Assembly: GCA_022819585.1 (NCBI GenBank) | Contig: JAJEGY010000035.1 | Location: 1-64,000 of the forward strand | DNA length: 64,000 nucleotides | Direction of reading: 5' to 3' | Source: Dehalococcoidia bacterium | Lineage (GTDB): Bacteria > Chloroflexota > Dehalococcoidia > Lucifugimonadales > Lucifugimonadaceae | Notes under the pieces: model-generated | Databases searched by the model: none | What the model was told of the DNA's origin: nothing | What the model saw: the letters and a program-made list of their open reading frames with translations, nothing else | Program-made: the position numbers and the translations under genes | In this document: piece by piece, positions 38,630-48,972 of the stretch | Layout: every line of letters begins with the position of its first letter | Numbering within the stretch: position 1 is the first letter of the stretch

Positions 38630-39427
38630 ATGTCCCACCACTCCCTACACGACTCACCCTTCGACCTCACAGACAAGACCGCCTTCGTAACCGGCGGAAA
38701 CGGCGGCATCGGCCTTGGCATTGCCCAAGGTTTCATCGAGCATGGAGCCAACGTAGCGATAGCCGCTCGCAACGCCGACAAGCTCTCCTCAGCCGTCGAA
38801 ACCCTCACCCAAGCAGCCGGCGGCGAATCCTCCCACGTCCTCGCACTCTCCTGCGACGTCACCGACCGCGCATCTATCCAAGCCGCACTAGATGAGACGA
38901 TGTCCGCTTTCGGCGGATGGGACATCATCGTCAACAACGCAGGAACCAACCGACGCTCCGACGAGCCCCAGAACCTCTCCGACGAGGACTGGCGATACGT
39001 CATCGACACCAATCTCACCTCGATGCACAACGTCTCGTCCCTGACCTTCGATCACATGCGAGACAAGGGCGCCGGAAAATACATCAACATCGGCTCCATG
39101 ATGTCCATCTTCGGAACCGCATACGCCTCCGCTTACGCCGCATCCAAAGGCGGCGTTGTCCAGTACACAAAATCATGCGCCGTAGCATGGGCACGCCACA
39201 ACGTCCAGGCAAACGCCATTCTCCCCGGCTGGATCGTCACCGAGATGACCAATCAGTTCAAGGAACTCTTCCCTGAACGCTACAAACTGGTCCAAGAACG
39301 CACTCCCGCCGACCGCTGGGGCATCCCCGCCGACCTTGCCGGAACCGCGGTATTTCTAGCCTCAAAAGCCTCCGACTTCGTAACCGGCACCTCCATCCCA
39401 GTAGACGGCGGCTACTCCGTCTGGTAA
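38630..39427 (+). CDS. SDR family oxidoreductase
   Basis: FDLTDKTAFVTGGNGGIGLGIAQGFIEHGANVAI...NNAGTN...YAASKGGVVQYTKSCAVAWA...PVDGGYSVW. Confidence 0.93.
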   Translation: MSHHSLHDSPFDLTDKTAFVTGGNGGIGLGIAQGFIEHGANVAIAARNADKLSSAVETLTQAAGGESSHVLALSCDVTDRASIQAALDETMSAFGGWDIIVNNAGTNRRSDEPQNLSDEDWRYVIDTNLTSMHNVSSLTFDHMRDKGAGKYINIGSMMSIFGTAYASAYAASKGGVVQYTKSCAVAWARHNVQANAILPGWIVTEMTNQFKELFPERYKLVQERTPADRWGIPADLAGTAVFLASKASDFVTGTSIPVDGGYSVW

Positions 39428-39573
39428 ATCTACGGGCTATCGGGTTGTTAGTCTTGTTGACCAAAGATATGGTTAGATGGGAGTTTGACCGAGTCCAATC
39501 ATTGCCGGGCCAATTGCCTTTAACCAGTCGGAAATGTCATGCCGACATGCCATATGTACTTCAATAAAGGGAA

Positions 39574-40950
39574 GTGATGAAATCAATTGAACAATTCGGT
39601 AAGCCTATGATTGATTATGAAGGTGTAGCGGAGGCCGAATTCAAGGATAACAACACAGCTCTTTCATTCAAAGGCTATTTCCAGGCTGCGCAATTCGATT
39701 CTGGACGGCTCGCGATTTCACTAGTGCCAACGGACGTTCAACGCCCACGGAGGATGACGATTGGAGGCGATACGAACCCTCAACTCTCATTTCAAGGTCA
39801 GGATTTGAATGGATGGGAATTGGAGACAATAGAACCGTTGTTCTTTTCAAGGTTGAGTTGGTTATTGGCGCCCATAGCAGAGCACCCTTCTCATCTGGAT
39901 TTCGGGGCTGGTTACATTTTGGCCAAGCAAAAGACTACGGCGAATAACACGTACCGTAAGGCGAAATTCGTGCTATCGAACTTCCTGTGGCACGACAACC
40001 AAGACGACGAACCAGAACCGTTAACGCTATGCGTGAACGGTCTTAGGGTTGCAATCGATCCTTTAGAAGAATACTCAAACATCGCGCGGAGGCTGGTCCA
40101 GACCAAGGGAATCGAACCGACTGCTTCGCTCTGTATCGAAAAACTCGATGGATCCGAAGCTCAGTTGTTTGAGTTTAAGGAAGACCTTGAAGAACTTCTC
40201 GTACCGTTGCGACTCGTCACTGGTAACTTCGTCGATTGGTACTTTGGCGAGGGCACCAGTGAGCGGGACGGAAAGACAATCGCAAGGATCCACAAGTACG
40301 TTGCTACTAACAGATATTCGAATACAGTTACCTTCCGACCGACTAGGAGCTCACAAATCAGCCTAGTGCCGAAGTTAGACTTAAATGAACTTATAGAGGC
40401 ATATTTCGATCCTCGCAATCAGGGCCTCGATCATGCGACATTGAGGGAGTTAATCCACTATTTCACTAATGCTTGTGACGATTCCTCTTTTCTGGAATCT
40501 AGGGGATTACTGGCTTCCACCCTCACGGAGTTGATTTCCGCAAAGTATGCCGCCGTAACTACGATGTCCGAATTCATCCCGAAGCCTGTTTTCGATGTCA
40601 GAATTAGGCCATCCGTAGTGTCAACGATCAATGCAACTGAGTTAATAGGGAAACACAAACAACATCTAACAAATCAGTTGCAGGGTGCGTTTCGAACTAC
40701 GTTTCGCCAAAAATTAAGGAATATGGTGAGCGAAGTAGGGCTAACGTTGAACCGAGATGAGGTAAGTCGGATTGTAAATATACGCAATCATCTCGTACAC
40801 GAAGGAACTTATCGTTCGGACTTCGAAAGTGGTAGTTGGTACGAGGATTATCAGTTCATGATCTGGATAAACTTCATCGCTCTCTGCCGGTTATCCGGTT
40901 ATAAAGGCGACCTACCTGAATATCCATCTGGCAGACTATTCACGGTATAG
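39574..40950 (+). CDS. HEPN-domain protein, possibly ApeA-like anti-phage protein
   Basis: 458 aa; C-terminal SRIVNIRNHLVHEGTY (R-x4-H HEPN motif) followed by a helical FMIWINFIALCRLSGYKGDLP segment; N-terminal beta-rich region. Confidence 0.5.
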   Translation: MMKSIEQFGKPMIDYEGVAEAEFKDNNTALSFKGYFQAAQFDSGRLAISLVPTDVQRPRRMTIGGDTNPQLSFQGQDLNGWELETIEPLFFSRLSWLLAPIAEHPSHLDFGAGYILAKQKTTANNTYRKAKFVLSNFLWHDNQDDEPEPLTLCVNGLRVAIDPLEEYSNIARRLVQTKGIEPTASLCIEKLDGSEAQLFEFKEDLEELLVPLRLVTGNFVDWYFGEGTSERDGKTIARIHKYVATNRYSNTVTFRPTRSSQISLVPKLDLNELIEAYFDPRNQGLDHATLRELIHYFTNACDDSSFLESRGLLASTLTELISAKYAAVTTMSEFIPKPVFDVRIRPSVVSTINATELIGKHKQHLTNQLQGAFRTTFRQKLRNMVSEVGLTLNRDEVSRIVNIRNHLVHEGTYRSDFESGSWYEDYQFMIWINFIALCRLSGYKGDLPEYPSGRLFTV

Positions 40951-41030
40951 GTTCCTATCCGAGAACCATGTCGGCGTCAATCCCAAACCGATGTCGCGGG
41001 TGTTTGCTGAATCTTCTTCGACGCGTCGCC

Positions 41031-41313
41031 CAAAGGCGGCGTAGTCCAGTACACAAAGTCCTGCGCCGTAGCATGGGCCCGCCACAACGTCCAGGCAAAC
41101 GCCATCCTCCCCGGCTGGATCGTCACCGAAATGACCAACCAGTTCAAGGAACTTTTCCCCGAACGCTACAAACTAGTCCAAGAACGCACCCCCGCAGACC
41201 GCTGGGGGAACCCCGCAGACCTCGCCGGAACCGCCGTATTCCTAGCATCAAACGCCTCCGACTTCGTAACCGGAACCTCCATACCAGTAGACGGCGGCTA
41301 CTCCGTCTGGTAA
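41031..41313 (+). pseudogene. Truncated duplicate of the SDR gene 3' end
   Basis: 283-bp ungapped match (offset 1886) to 39145-39427, about 22 mismatches counted by eye (~92% identity); encodes ...MTNQFKELFPERYKLVQERTPADRWGNPADLAGTAVFLASNASDFVTGTSIPVDGGYSVW. Confidence 0.85.
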
Positions 41314-41376
41314 ACCACCCTTACACTTCATTCCCGGCGAAATCAGAAACCCAAAGGGCAACGCCACCCGTAGCGG

Positions 41377-41390
41377 CCGTTCGTGAACGG
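41377..41390. repeat. Small palindrome CCGTTC-GT-GAACGG in a GC-rich intergenic element
   Basis: Lies in ...ACCCGTAGCGGCCGTTCGTGAACGGTCCGGGAGGGG... Confidence 0.5.
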
Positions 41391-41595
41391 TCCGGGAGGG
41401 GCTGTGAAGGGAGCAAAGCGGGCCTTCGCAGAATGATGGACTCCCCCAGCCGAAAAGCCCCAGACCTTCGCCTGCCGCTAAATACCAACCGTCAACCTCC
41501 ACCATCATGCTCATCATTCAAAATCATATTCGTCATGGTTCCAATCAAAACCCGTGCAAAACCCGTTTTACATACGGGAACTACCATTTCACGCC

Positions 41596-42390
41596 ATGCA
41601 GGAATCCATAATCACCTTCGATGACCAAGACCTCGTCCTCGAAGCCGAGAACATGAGCATCCACTACGGTTCTACGCTGGCCGTCGAAGATGTCTCAATG
41701 CAGATTCCACGCAACACGATCGTGTCCCTTATCGGGCCGTCTGGGTGCGGCAAGAGCACCATTCTGCGCTGCTTCAACCGGATGAACGACCTCATCCCAA
41801 GCGCACGCGTCTCCGGAAACATCAAATACCAAGGCGTAAACATCTACGACGATGACGTCGATCCAACCGACATCCGCTTCCGCATCGGAATGGTCTTTCA
41901 ACGTCCAAACCCGTTCCCTAAAAGCATCTACGACAACGTCGCCTTCGGTCCTAGGGTCAACGGACTCACCAAAGACCTAGACCGCGTCGTGGAAGAGTCG
42001 CTACGACGCGCGGCGCTTTGGGACGAAGTCAAAGACCGCCTCAACGAAAGCGGACTCGCCATATCCGGTGGACAGCAGCAACGCCTCTGCATCGCCCGCG
42101 CACTCGCCGTCGACCCTGATGTTGTCCTCATGGATGAGCCCGCTTCTGCTCTCGACCCCATCTCCACACAGGCCATCGAAGACCTCATTCGTGAACTCGC
42201 ACAAGAGGTAACGATTATCATCGTCACGCATAACATGCAGCAGGCAACCCGGATCTCAGACTATGCCGCCGTCATGATGGTCGCCGAAGACCGCGTCGGA
42301 CACCTCATCGAATACGGCACCAATGAGCAGGTCTTCGGAAATCCCGTCGACCCACGAACCGAAGCGTACGTTACCGGACGCATCGGCTAG
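41596..42390 (+). CDS. pstB: Phosphate ABC transporter ATP-binding protein
   Basis: [74 protein letters not shown]...[35 protein letters not shown]. Confidence 0.94.
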   Translation: MQESIITFDDQDLVLEAENMSIHYGSTLAVEDVSMQIPRNTIVSLIGPSGCGKSTILRCFNRMNDLIPSARVSGNIKYQGVNIYDDDVDPTDIRFRIGMVFQRPNPFPKSIYDNVAFGPRVNGLTKDLDRVVEESLRRAALWDEVKDRLNESGLAISGGQQQRLCIARALAVDPDVVLMDEPASALDPISTQAIEDLIRELAQEVTIIIVTHNMQQATRISDYAAVMMVAEDRVGHLIEYGTNEQVFGNPVDPRTEAYVTGRIG

Positions 42391-42410
42391 GAAAGCGAGG
42401 GCACTACACG

Positions 42411-43103
42411 ATGCCCAACGAACAACTCGACTACAACCTCGCACATCTCGAAGGTGAAATCGTCCTCCTCGGCGGACTAGTCGAAACCGCCATCTTTAAA
42501 GCCGTCAGAGCACTGCGCTACCGGGACCTCGACCTATCCCGCGAAGTGATAGCCGAGGATGACCGCATCGACGAATTCGAGACCAAAATCCAGAACGACT
42601 GCGTGGAACAGATCCGCCGCCAAGCCCCCCTCGCCGCCGACCTGCGACGCATCATCGGAATGATGTTCATCGCAAACGAACTCGAGCGCATGGGCGACTA
42701 CGCGGAAGGCATCGCCAAAGTCTCCATAAACATGGGTCACGAAGCGCCGCTGAAAGAGCTGGAAGACATTCCTAAAATGGCCGATCTCGCCGTCTCTATG
42801 ATGAAGCGAAGCATCGACGCCATGACCACCACAAACCGAGAAGACTCCGCACGCATCGCCCTAGAGATCGAAAATGACGATGACGAAGTCGACCGCTTAT
42901 ACCAAAAGGTCCAATCAGACATCCTCACACTAGTCGAGGAAAACCGAGAACGTGCCGTTCGTGGAACCTACCTGTTATGGGTCGCGCACAACATCGAACG
43001 GGTCGCCGATCGATCGACCAACATCGCCGAACGGGCTATCTACATGTCCACAGGCATCATCGTAGGGGGCAACGCCGAAGCCCAAGCGGCTGTTCTGAGC
43101 TAG
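42411..43103 (+). CDS. phoU: Phosphate transport system regulatory protein PhoU
   Basis: VIAEDDRIDEFETKIQNDCVEQIRRQAPLAADLRRIIGMMFIANELERMGDYAEGIAK; downstream of pstB. Confidence 0.93.
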   Translation: MPNEQLDYNLAHLEGEIVLLGGLVETAIFKAVRALRYRDLDLSREVIAEDDRIDEFETKIQNDCVEQIRRQAPLAADLRRIIGMMFIANELERMGDYAEGIAKVSINMGHEAPLKELEDIPKMADLAVSMMKRSIDAMTTTNREDSARIALEIENDDDEVDRLYQKVQSDILTLVEENRERAVRGTYLLWVAHNIERVADRSTNIAERAIYMSTGIIVGGNAEAQAAVLS

Positions 43104-44359
43104 GCACCTGGATCCAACATATCCACCGCCACCGTCGCCCAACCAAAATCGGTTCCGCGCAACCCGCGACCGGTTAACGGCGAGTAAAACTCCCTGAAAT
43201 CCCGACTCGCCATCTCAACCGACTTCGTCTCAATCATCTGAGCGATGTCATCAAATCCATGCCGACGCAACCCACGCGCCAGCAGCCAGTTCAAGTTCAA
43301 ACACACCGGCCCCCGCCAAATCGTCGACTCACCCTCGGCATCGAACGTCGGCTCCGAAACAGCCACACTCGGCACCGGATACTCCGTCCAAAACGCGTCC
43401 TCATTCGTCAGGTGCCGCTCAACGACCTTCGCAACCTTCTCGTAGTCCTGTCCAGCAATAATCAGCGGAAAAATCGATCCCACAGCCAGAGTCTCATCCC
43501 GAAGCTGCTCTTTCCCTCTTAGATACACCCATCTTCCGAACTCCTCATCCCAACACATCTCGTTCAACGCTCGCGTCGTCCGATCCCGCATCTCACGCGC
43601 CGACACCGCCTCGTCTCCCTGATCCAACAACTCGTGCAACGCACCAATCGCGTCCCATCCATCTGCATATACCGCATTCATGAACGGCTCGATCAACACG
43701 AACCGATTCCTATCCCGCAACCGTCGATAATCATGTCCTTTACCAAAGAGCGAATTGTGCCAATCTAACAACCAGTTCTTCCACAGCAATTGCCGACGCC
43801 CGGGCATATCCAACCCAAGTTCAGCATCATACGCAGGTGAGTTGTCCAACCCGCACTCATACGGCGAAACAACCCCGATCAACCCTTCACCATCAGGGTC
43901 CCGCTCCCTGCTCAACCACTCGTAAAACCGCCTCACCCGCGGTAGCATCTGGCGAGCGAACTCTAAATCACCCGACTCCTCGACAACGCGCAGCAAAGCA
44001 TGAGCCAACACCGGAGGTTGGATCATCCCCGAATTCCGCCGACGCCAATCCCCGAAACTGCTCTGACCAGCCGCCGCACTCGCAAACGCTCCCCATCGCC
44101 CCCAATACGTCATATGACCCACTAAGCCATCTGCCCGTTGCGGTATTAACAGCGTCACCAACTCCGCCTTCGCCAACTCCACATCCAGCGTCGACAATGC
44201 AATCGCATGAAAGCAAGAATCCCAGAACCACTGCCACTCATACCGACCTACCGACGGCATCACATAAGTGAACCGCTGCCCATAGTACGGATCGAACCCC
44301 GTCCGCACATTCCGCAGCATCTGGTCCAAAGCCCTAGACCGCAGGTCTTCACTGTTCAT
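43100..44359 (-). CDS. Glycoside hydrolase, GH63/trehalase-like (alpha/alpha)6 barrel family
   Basis: MNSEDLRSRALDQMLRNVRTGFDPYYGQRFTYVMPSVGRYEWQWFWDSCFHAIALSTLD...GESTIWRGPVCLNLNWLLARGLRRHGF. Confidence 0.75.
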   Translation of the reverse strand: MNSEDLRSRALDQMLRNVRTGFDPYYGQRFTYVMPSVGRYEWQWFWDSCFHAIALSTLDVELAKAELVTLLIPQRADGLVGHMTYWGRWGAFASAAAGQSSFGDWRRRNSGMIQPPVLAHALLRVVEESGDLEFARQMLPRVRRFYEWLSRERDPDGEGLIGVVSPYECGLDNSPAYDAELGLDMPGRRQLLWKNWLLDWHNSLFGKGHDYRRLRDRNRFVLIEPFMNAVYADGWDAIGALHELLDQGDEAVSAREMRDRTTRALNEMCWDEEFGRWVYLRGKEQLRDETLAVGSIFPLIIAGQDYEKVAKVVERHLTNEDAFWTEYPVPSVAVSEPTFDAEGESTIWRGPVCLNLNWLLARGLRRHGFDDIAQMIETKSVEMASRDFREFYSPLTGRGLRGTDFGWATVAVDMLDPGA

Positions 44360-44413
44360 TACTACGAGGTTAATCAATAATCCTGTTCGGGCTAGCAAAT
44401 TAACATCACCCCC

Positions 44414-45406
44414 ATGATCAAAACCGACAGCACTTCCAACCTGACCGCCGCCGGTGACATCGGCGGAACCCAGATCCGAGCCGCGCTGGTCAACCGCGAC
44501 GGCAAAATTCTCGCAGAATCCGTCGGACAAACCCTCCCCGAACGCGGCATCCAAGACGCCGCAACTCGCCTTTCAGACCTCATCCACGAAGTCACCTCCC
44601 AAACCGATGGTGTAGTAGGACTCGTCGTCTCAACCGCAGGCCCAATCAATCCAGCATCAGGCACCTACGACCACCCGCCCAACCTCACAGGCTGGCATGG
44701 CAAGACGATGAAGCCAGACCTCGAACGCCTAACAGGTCTGCCCGTCGCCATCGGCCACGATGCAACTCTTGCCGCCCTCGCAGAGACACGTTTCGGACCA
44801 TTCAAAGGTTCACAAAACCTCGTCTACGTCACCATCAGCACTGGCATTGGCGGAGGCATAGTCGCCAACGGCCAGATGGTCACAGGCTCCACCGGCCAAG
44901 CCGGCGAACTCGGACACATCAGCGTTCGCACAGACAGCGAAGCCTTGAGTTGCGGTGTCGGTTGCCACGGGTGCTTCGAAGGCAACGCCTCAGGCCCCAA
45001 TATCGGCAGAGTGGCCCGCCAAGCAGCCCGGAACGATCCTGTCAACGCCGCAAAACTGATCGAACTAGCAGGCGGAGAAATCGAAAACATCGACGCGCGC
45101 TTAGCCTTCCAAGCCGCAGAACAAAGCGATCCCGTCGCTGAGAAGGTCATCCTCCAGGTGATCGAAAACGTCGGACGCGGCCTCGCCAGCATCCTCGCCG
45201 TCCTCGACCCCGACGGTGTCATCGTGGGCGGCGGAGTAGTCCACAGTCTCGAAAGTCGCTGGGACGAAGTCATCGACGCCGTCAGAACCTACGCTCTCCC
45301 TCGCTACCAGACCCGCGGCATCCCCGTATCAGTCACCCAACTCGGCGACGACGTAAGTCTCATCGGAGCCTCGGTCCTATCCTTCTCCCGCTTCGGCGCC
45401 TCTTAG
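44414..45406 (+). CDS. ROK family protein (glucokinase-like)
   Basis: AAGDIGGTQIRAALVNRDGKIL...VYVTISTGIGGGIVANGQMVTGSTGQAGELGHISV...CGVGCHGCFEGNASG. Confidence 0.92.
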   Translation: MIKTDSTSNLTAAGDIGGTQIRAALVNRDGKILAESVGQTLPERGIQDAATRLSDLIHEVTSQTDGVVGLVVSTAGPINPASGTYDHPPNLTGWHGKTMKPDLERLTGLPVAIGHDATLAALAETRFGPFKGSQNLVYVTISTGIGGGIVANGQMVTGSTGQAGELGHISVRTDSEALSCGVGCHGCFEGNASGPNIGRVARQAARNDPVNAAKLIELAGGEIENIDARLAFQAAEQSDPVAEKVILQVIENVGRGLASILAVLDPDGVIVGGGVVHSLESRWDEVIDAVRTYALPRYQTRGIPVSVTQLGDDVSLIGASVLSFSRFGAS

Positions 45407-45488
45407 TGAACTCAGCATCGACAGCGAAGCAAGTTTAGCTAAGGGTCTAGAAATCGCCTCCGCGTATAATCGAGGTTAGTTCAGCGTC

Positions 45489-45564
<76 letters not shown>

Positions 45565-45602
45565 TTCCCATTCCTCGCTTCCCTAACGGTCGCAATCCCT
45601 AG

Positions 45603-48600
45603 TCAGTCGCGCGTCCTGCTCGAAGGCATGTCGTAGCGCAACACCTCGTACTCATCGTCGTCCGGAGATTGCGTCGGCAGTTGATCGTCGTCATCGTCCG
45701 AAGAATCGTCGTCATCGCCTTCCGGTCCTTCATCCGCGGCCCCGGTTTCTTCTTCGGGTTCTGACGGGCCGATGTTAGACCGGTAGATCATCGCACCTGC
45801 ACCGATCACCACCGCCACGATAATCGTCACGATGATCGCCAAGATCCAAGCGTTGGTGCCAGCGTCTTGCTCTTCCTCAACAGGCGGTGTTGGGGTAGGC
45901 GGTACCGGCGTCGGTGTGTCAGTCGGCACTGCGGTCGGAACTGGCGTATCTGTCGGAGCAGGCGTCGGCGTCTTAGTAGGTTCAGGAGTCGCCGTAGGCG
46001 TCGAAGTGCTGGTCGGCACTGGCGTGTTGGTCGCCGTCGCGGTTGGCGCTGGAGTATCCGTCGGAACTGGAGTAGGCGTGTGTGTAGCCGTTGGTTCGGG
46101 AGTTGCTGTGTTAGTCGGTGTTGGGGTAGGAGTATCCGTCGGAGCCGGCGTGAACGTCGCAGTAGGCATCGGCGTCTCAGTCGGCGTCGGAGTTTCTGTA
46201 GGCGGCAACACAACTGGTGTCGGCGACGGCGGAGGCGCAAACGTAGCAGTAGGCTCCGGGGTAGCAGTAGGCACTGCTACTGTCGGCGTCGGAGTCGGCG
46301 TCTCAGTCGGCGGAATCGGCGTAGCCGTCGGCTGCAACGCTTCAGGCAGCACCAAGAAGATCAGCCCATCAAAAGTCGCAGCCCTCGCGCATACCTGTCC
46401 CGGCGAGCCAATTGCCGCGTCGGGCGCTTCTCGCGTCGGCGAATTCAGCAACTGCTGGACTCCATCGTCAAGCAGTAACATGATCTCAACATCATCAAGG
46501 AATGCGTGCGTGACAGTCGGTGGTACGGGCAAACAAACCTCTGCATGAGGCGTAAAGGCGATGTCCTGGATGGGTAGCGCATCAGCAGAAACGTACGCCA
46601 CCTCATACCACTTGCCGATAGTGTCGAAACGCCGGACATCGGACTGCAATATCGAGGCCTCAGAACCTTCTACCAACCGTACCCCGATCCAATCTCGGAC
46701 CGGTATCGTCAAAGGTGACACGTTAAACGAGGCTCTGGGCATGCCCTCGATCTCATATCTGCCGCCATGGTTATAGGTGGCTGTTGCATATCTGTCGCCT
46801 CGGTAAACGATCCCCTCAGGCGCCACCTGCCCACCTGAAGAAATCACCACCTCTTGGTCCTCGCCCAAAACTCGCACCGGAATCCGTTTCCGCACCTCAA
46901 CCGCGCCGCCAGGAATGGCCTGGGTTATCGATACTCGGATGGCAAAGTCACCTACTCGATGTGGGGCTGTGTATAGCGTGGATCGCGCGACGGAGTTGGC
47001 AATGTCGCCGATCGAAGCCGTCCAGCGGATCGACACATCGTCCCGATCCGCCAAAGAATTATCAAGCGCCCCATCGATGTTGAACATGTTGATGCCAACA
47101 AAAACGTCCTGCCCCTTCCGAAGGTTGATGTAATCCTGATACGGCACGACATCACCCAACGCAGCACCCTCGCGCGGATTCACGATAGGCAGAATCGTCG
47201 GTGCCTCGTCCGACGGCGTAACTACCGTCTCAGGCGACCAAGGCCCTGTTTGCCCAATCAAGTTACGCCCCCGGATACGGAATGCGTATCGCGCTTCAGG
47301 ATCGTCAATCTCGACCACACGCGGCGACGAGGCATTCTCGTCCTTAGGCTCCAAACCGTATCTCTCATCCTCCCGCCGCCAGTCCAAGTCGTATTTGAAA
47401 TCAGTGAAGTTGTCCCACAAAACCACGACCTGCTCGTGACCCACAGCGACCGCTGGAGCTATCGGCGCAGCAGCCGGAACATCGATCTCGATTGCATTCG
47501 TTACCGATACTACGACTTCAGTTTCATCCGTAAGGCCGCAAAGGTCCTGAACGATGACGTTCAGCGTGTACGCGGCAACCGATTCGTAGTCGAGCTGCTC
47601 TGTAGTAGTAATCTCACCGCTCGTCTCATTGATCCGGAACGGGGCATTCTCTGGATCAGTCACCCCAATCAAGTATCGGAGTTGAGAGTAATCATCCGGA
47701 TCATCAGCCGTCAGCGTCCCCACACTCAAATCCGCAGCCTGTTCTTCACGAACTTCAAATCTGTAACTCGCCCGCCGGAACGATGGCGGGTTGTTGGACC
47801 GCGTCTCGTCAATCGAAGGGACTACGACGTACTCAACAGACCACTTCGATTGTTCACCTGTCTCTTTGTCCACCGCCCTTATGTGGAACACCCACTCAAC
47901 ACCGTTTGTCAGACTTTCGATGATCCGTCGATCGCCGTCGATGCCTATCGCATTCCGAGATTCCACCACGCTGTAGTTCGGGTTTGAAAGTTGCCGCCAC
48001 TGGATGTCGTATTTCGCAGTGTTAATCTGATCCCAGACCAAAAACGCCTGACCATTCCCACCACAGACTTGCCTCACATTAGGAATGTCAGGCCCTGCAA
48101 CATCCTCGACTCTGACCTCGAGTTCGTGCCGAATCGACGCCCCACCCAAGTCCGTCGCACCGACGTTTATCGTGTATTCCTCTATCGATTCGAAATCCAG
48201 CAACTCGTAAACATAGACGTCACCTGTTTCAGCATTGATCGCAAATGGACCCCGCACCGGGGTTAAAAGCTCATAATTGACTACATCATTCGTGTCCCCA
48301 GCAGTCGCCTCGAACCTCGCAATGGCACCGGGGTAAATCCGGTTCTCCTTAAGCGTTACCAAATTCTCCGTAACTCGCCAAGTAGGAGTGTCGTTGCTCG
48401 AACTCACCAGTGCTCTAGGCTCTTCAGACACGACTTCCGTCCACGCACTCCAAATATTCGACGACGCCGTCGATTCATGCGGAGCCATACCACGCATCCT
48501 CACCTCATACTCTGTACCATTCGCCAGACCCGTGATCTCGAAACGATAAACCCCAGGGTCCTGCACTAAATTCCACCGAGTCGCGACCCCCTCCGCAGAT

Positions 48601-48857
48601 CGCCATTGCAGCTCATAGGTATGCTCAGGATCTGGACGCCAAGACACGTACAGCTTTCCATTACCCGGAACTACCGTGAAGTACGAAGGTGTATGGGAAT
48701 GATCTGCCCGTACCGGAACTGAGTCGCTTACTACCAGCAACGCCACGGCATTGGCAGCTGCGAACAACATAAAAGCGATCGTCGAAAGCGCAGTCAGGTG
48801 TCTGATCCGAACGCCCGCGGATGCACTCCAATTTCGATTAAGCAACACGTATTTCAT
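45603..48857 (-). CDS. Giant surface protein: fibronectin-III-like and cadherin-like domains, PT-rich stalk, C-terminal TM and acidic tail
   Basis: [31 protein letters not shown] (FN3-like), [35 protein letters not shown]...[20 protein letters not shown] (cadherin-like), PTPTETP stalk, [25 protein letters not shown]. Confidence 0.8.
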   Translation of the reverse strand: MKYVLLNRNWSASAGVRIRHLTALSTIAFMLFAAANAVALLVVSDSVPVRADHSHTPSYFTVVPGNGKLYVSWRPDPEHTYELQWRSAEGVATRWNLVQDPGVYRFEITGLANGTEYEVRMRGMAPHESTASSNIWSAWTEVVSEEPRALVSSSNDTPTWRVTENLVTLKENRIYPGAIARFEATAGDTNDVVNYELLTPVRGPFAINAETGDVYVYELLDFESIEEYTINVGATDLGGASIRHELEVRVEDVAGPDIPNVRQVCGGNGQAFLVWDQINTAKYDIQWRQLSNPNYSVVESRNAIGIDGDRRIIESLTNGVEWVFHIRAVDKETGEQSKWSVEYVVVPSIDETRSNNPPSFRRASYRFEVREEQAADLSVGTLTADDPDDYSQLRYLIGVTDPENAPFRINETSGEITTTEQLDYESVAAYTLNVIVQDLCGLTDETEVVVSVTNAIEIDVPAAAPIAPAVAVGHEQVVVLWDNFTDFKYDLDWRREDERYGLEPKDENASSPRVVEIDDPEARYAFRIRGRNLIGQTGPWSPETVVTPSDEAPTILPIVNPREGAALGDVVPYQDYINLRKGQDVFVGINMFNIDGALDNSLADRDDVSIRWTASIGDIANSVARSTLYTAPHRVGDFAIRVSITQAIPGGAVEVRKRIPVRVLGEDQEVVISSGGQVAPEGIVYRGDRYATATYNHGGRYEIEGMPRASFNVSPLTIPVRDWIGVRLVEGSEASILQSDVRRFDTIGKWYEVAYVSADALPIQDIAFTPHAEVCLPVPPTVTHAFLDDVEIMLLLDDGVQQLLNSPTREAPDAAIGSPGQVCARAATFDGLIFLVLPEALQPTATPIPPTETPTPTPTVAVPTATPEPTATFAPPPSPTPVVLPPTETPTPTETPMPTATFTPAPTDTPTPTPTNTATPEPTATHTPTPVPTDTPAPTATATNTPVPTSTSTPTATPEPTKTPTPAPTDTPVPTAVPTDTPTPVPPTPTPPVEEEQDAGTNAWILAIIVTIIVAVVIGAGAMIYRSNIGPSEPEEETGAADEGPEGDDDDSSDDDDDQLPTQSPDDDEYEVLRYDMPSSRTRD

Positions 48858-48972
48858 CAGGCGTCAAACAGGATTCCGCCGTAAGGTCCAACTCGATGGC
48901 GTAAACATAGCAAAATGGCATCCCAACAATCAGCGGTTTACTACGCGCCCAAATCGGCAATTCCAAAATACG

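Noticed and set aside
38630-41313. Composite transposon around the HEPN gene
   Set aside because: No transposase, and the flanking direct repeats are SDR coding sequence rather than IS ends.
45840-46340. Dense short repeats that might be a CRISPR array
   Set aside because: Imperfect 6-18 bp codon-periodic repeats in frame with a PT-rich stalk; no constant repeat/spacer structure. The same applies to the 15820-15970, 21390-21620, 30240-30620 and 49250-49740 regions.
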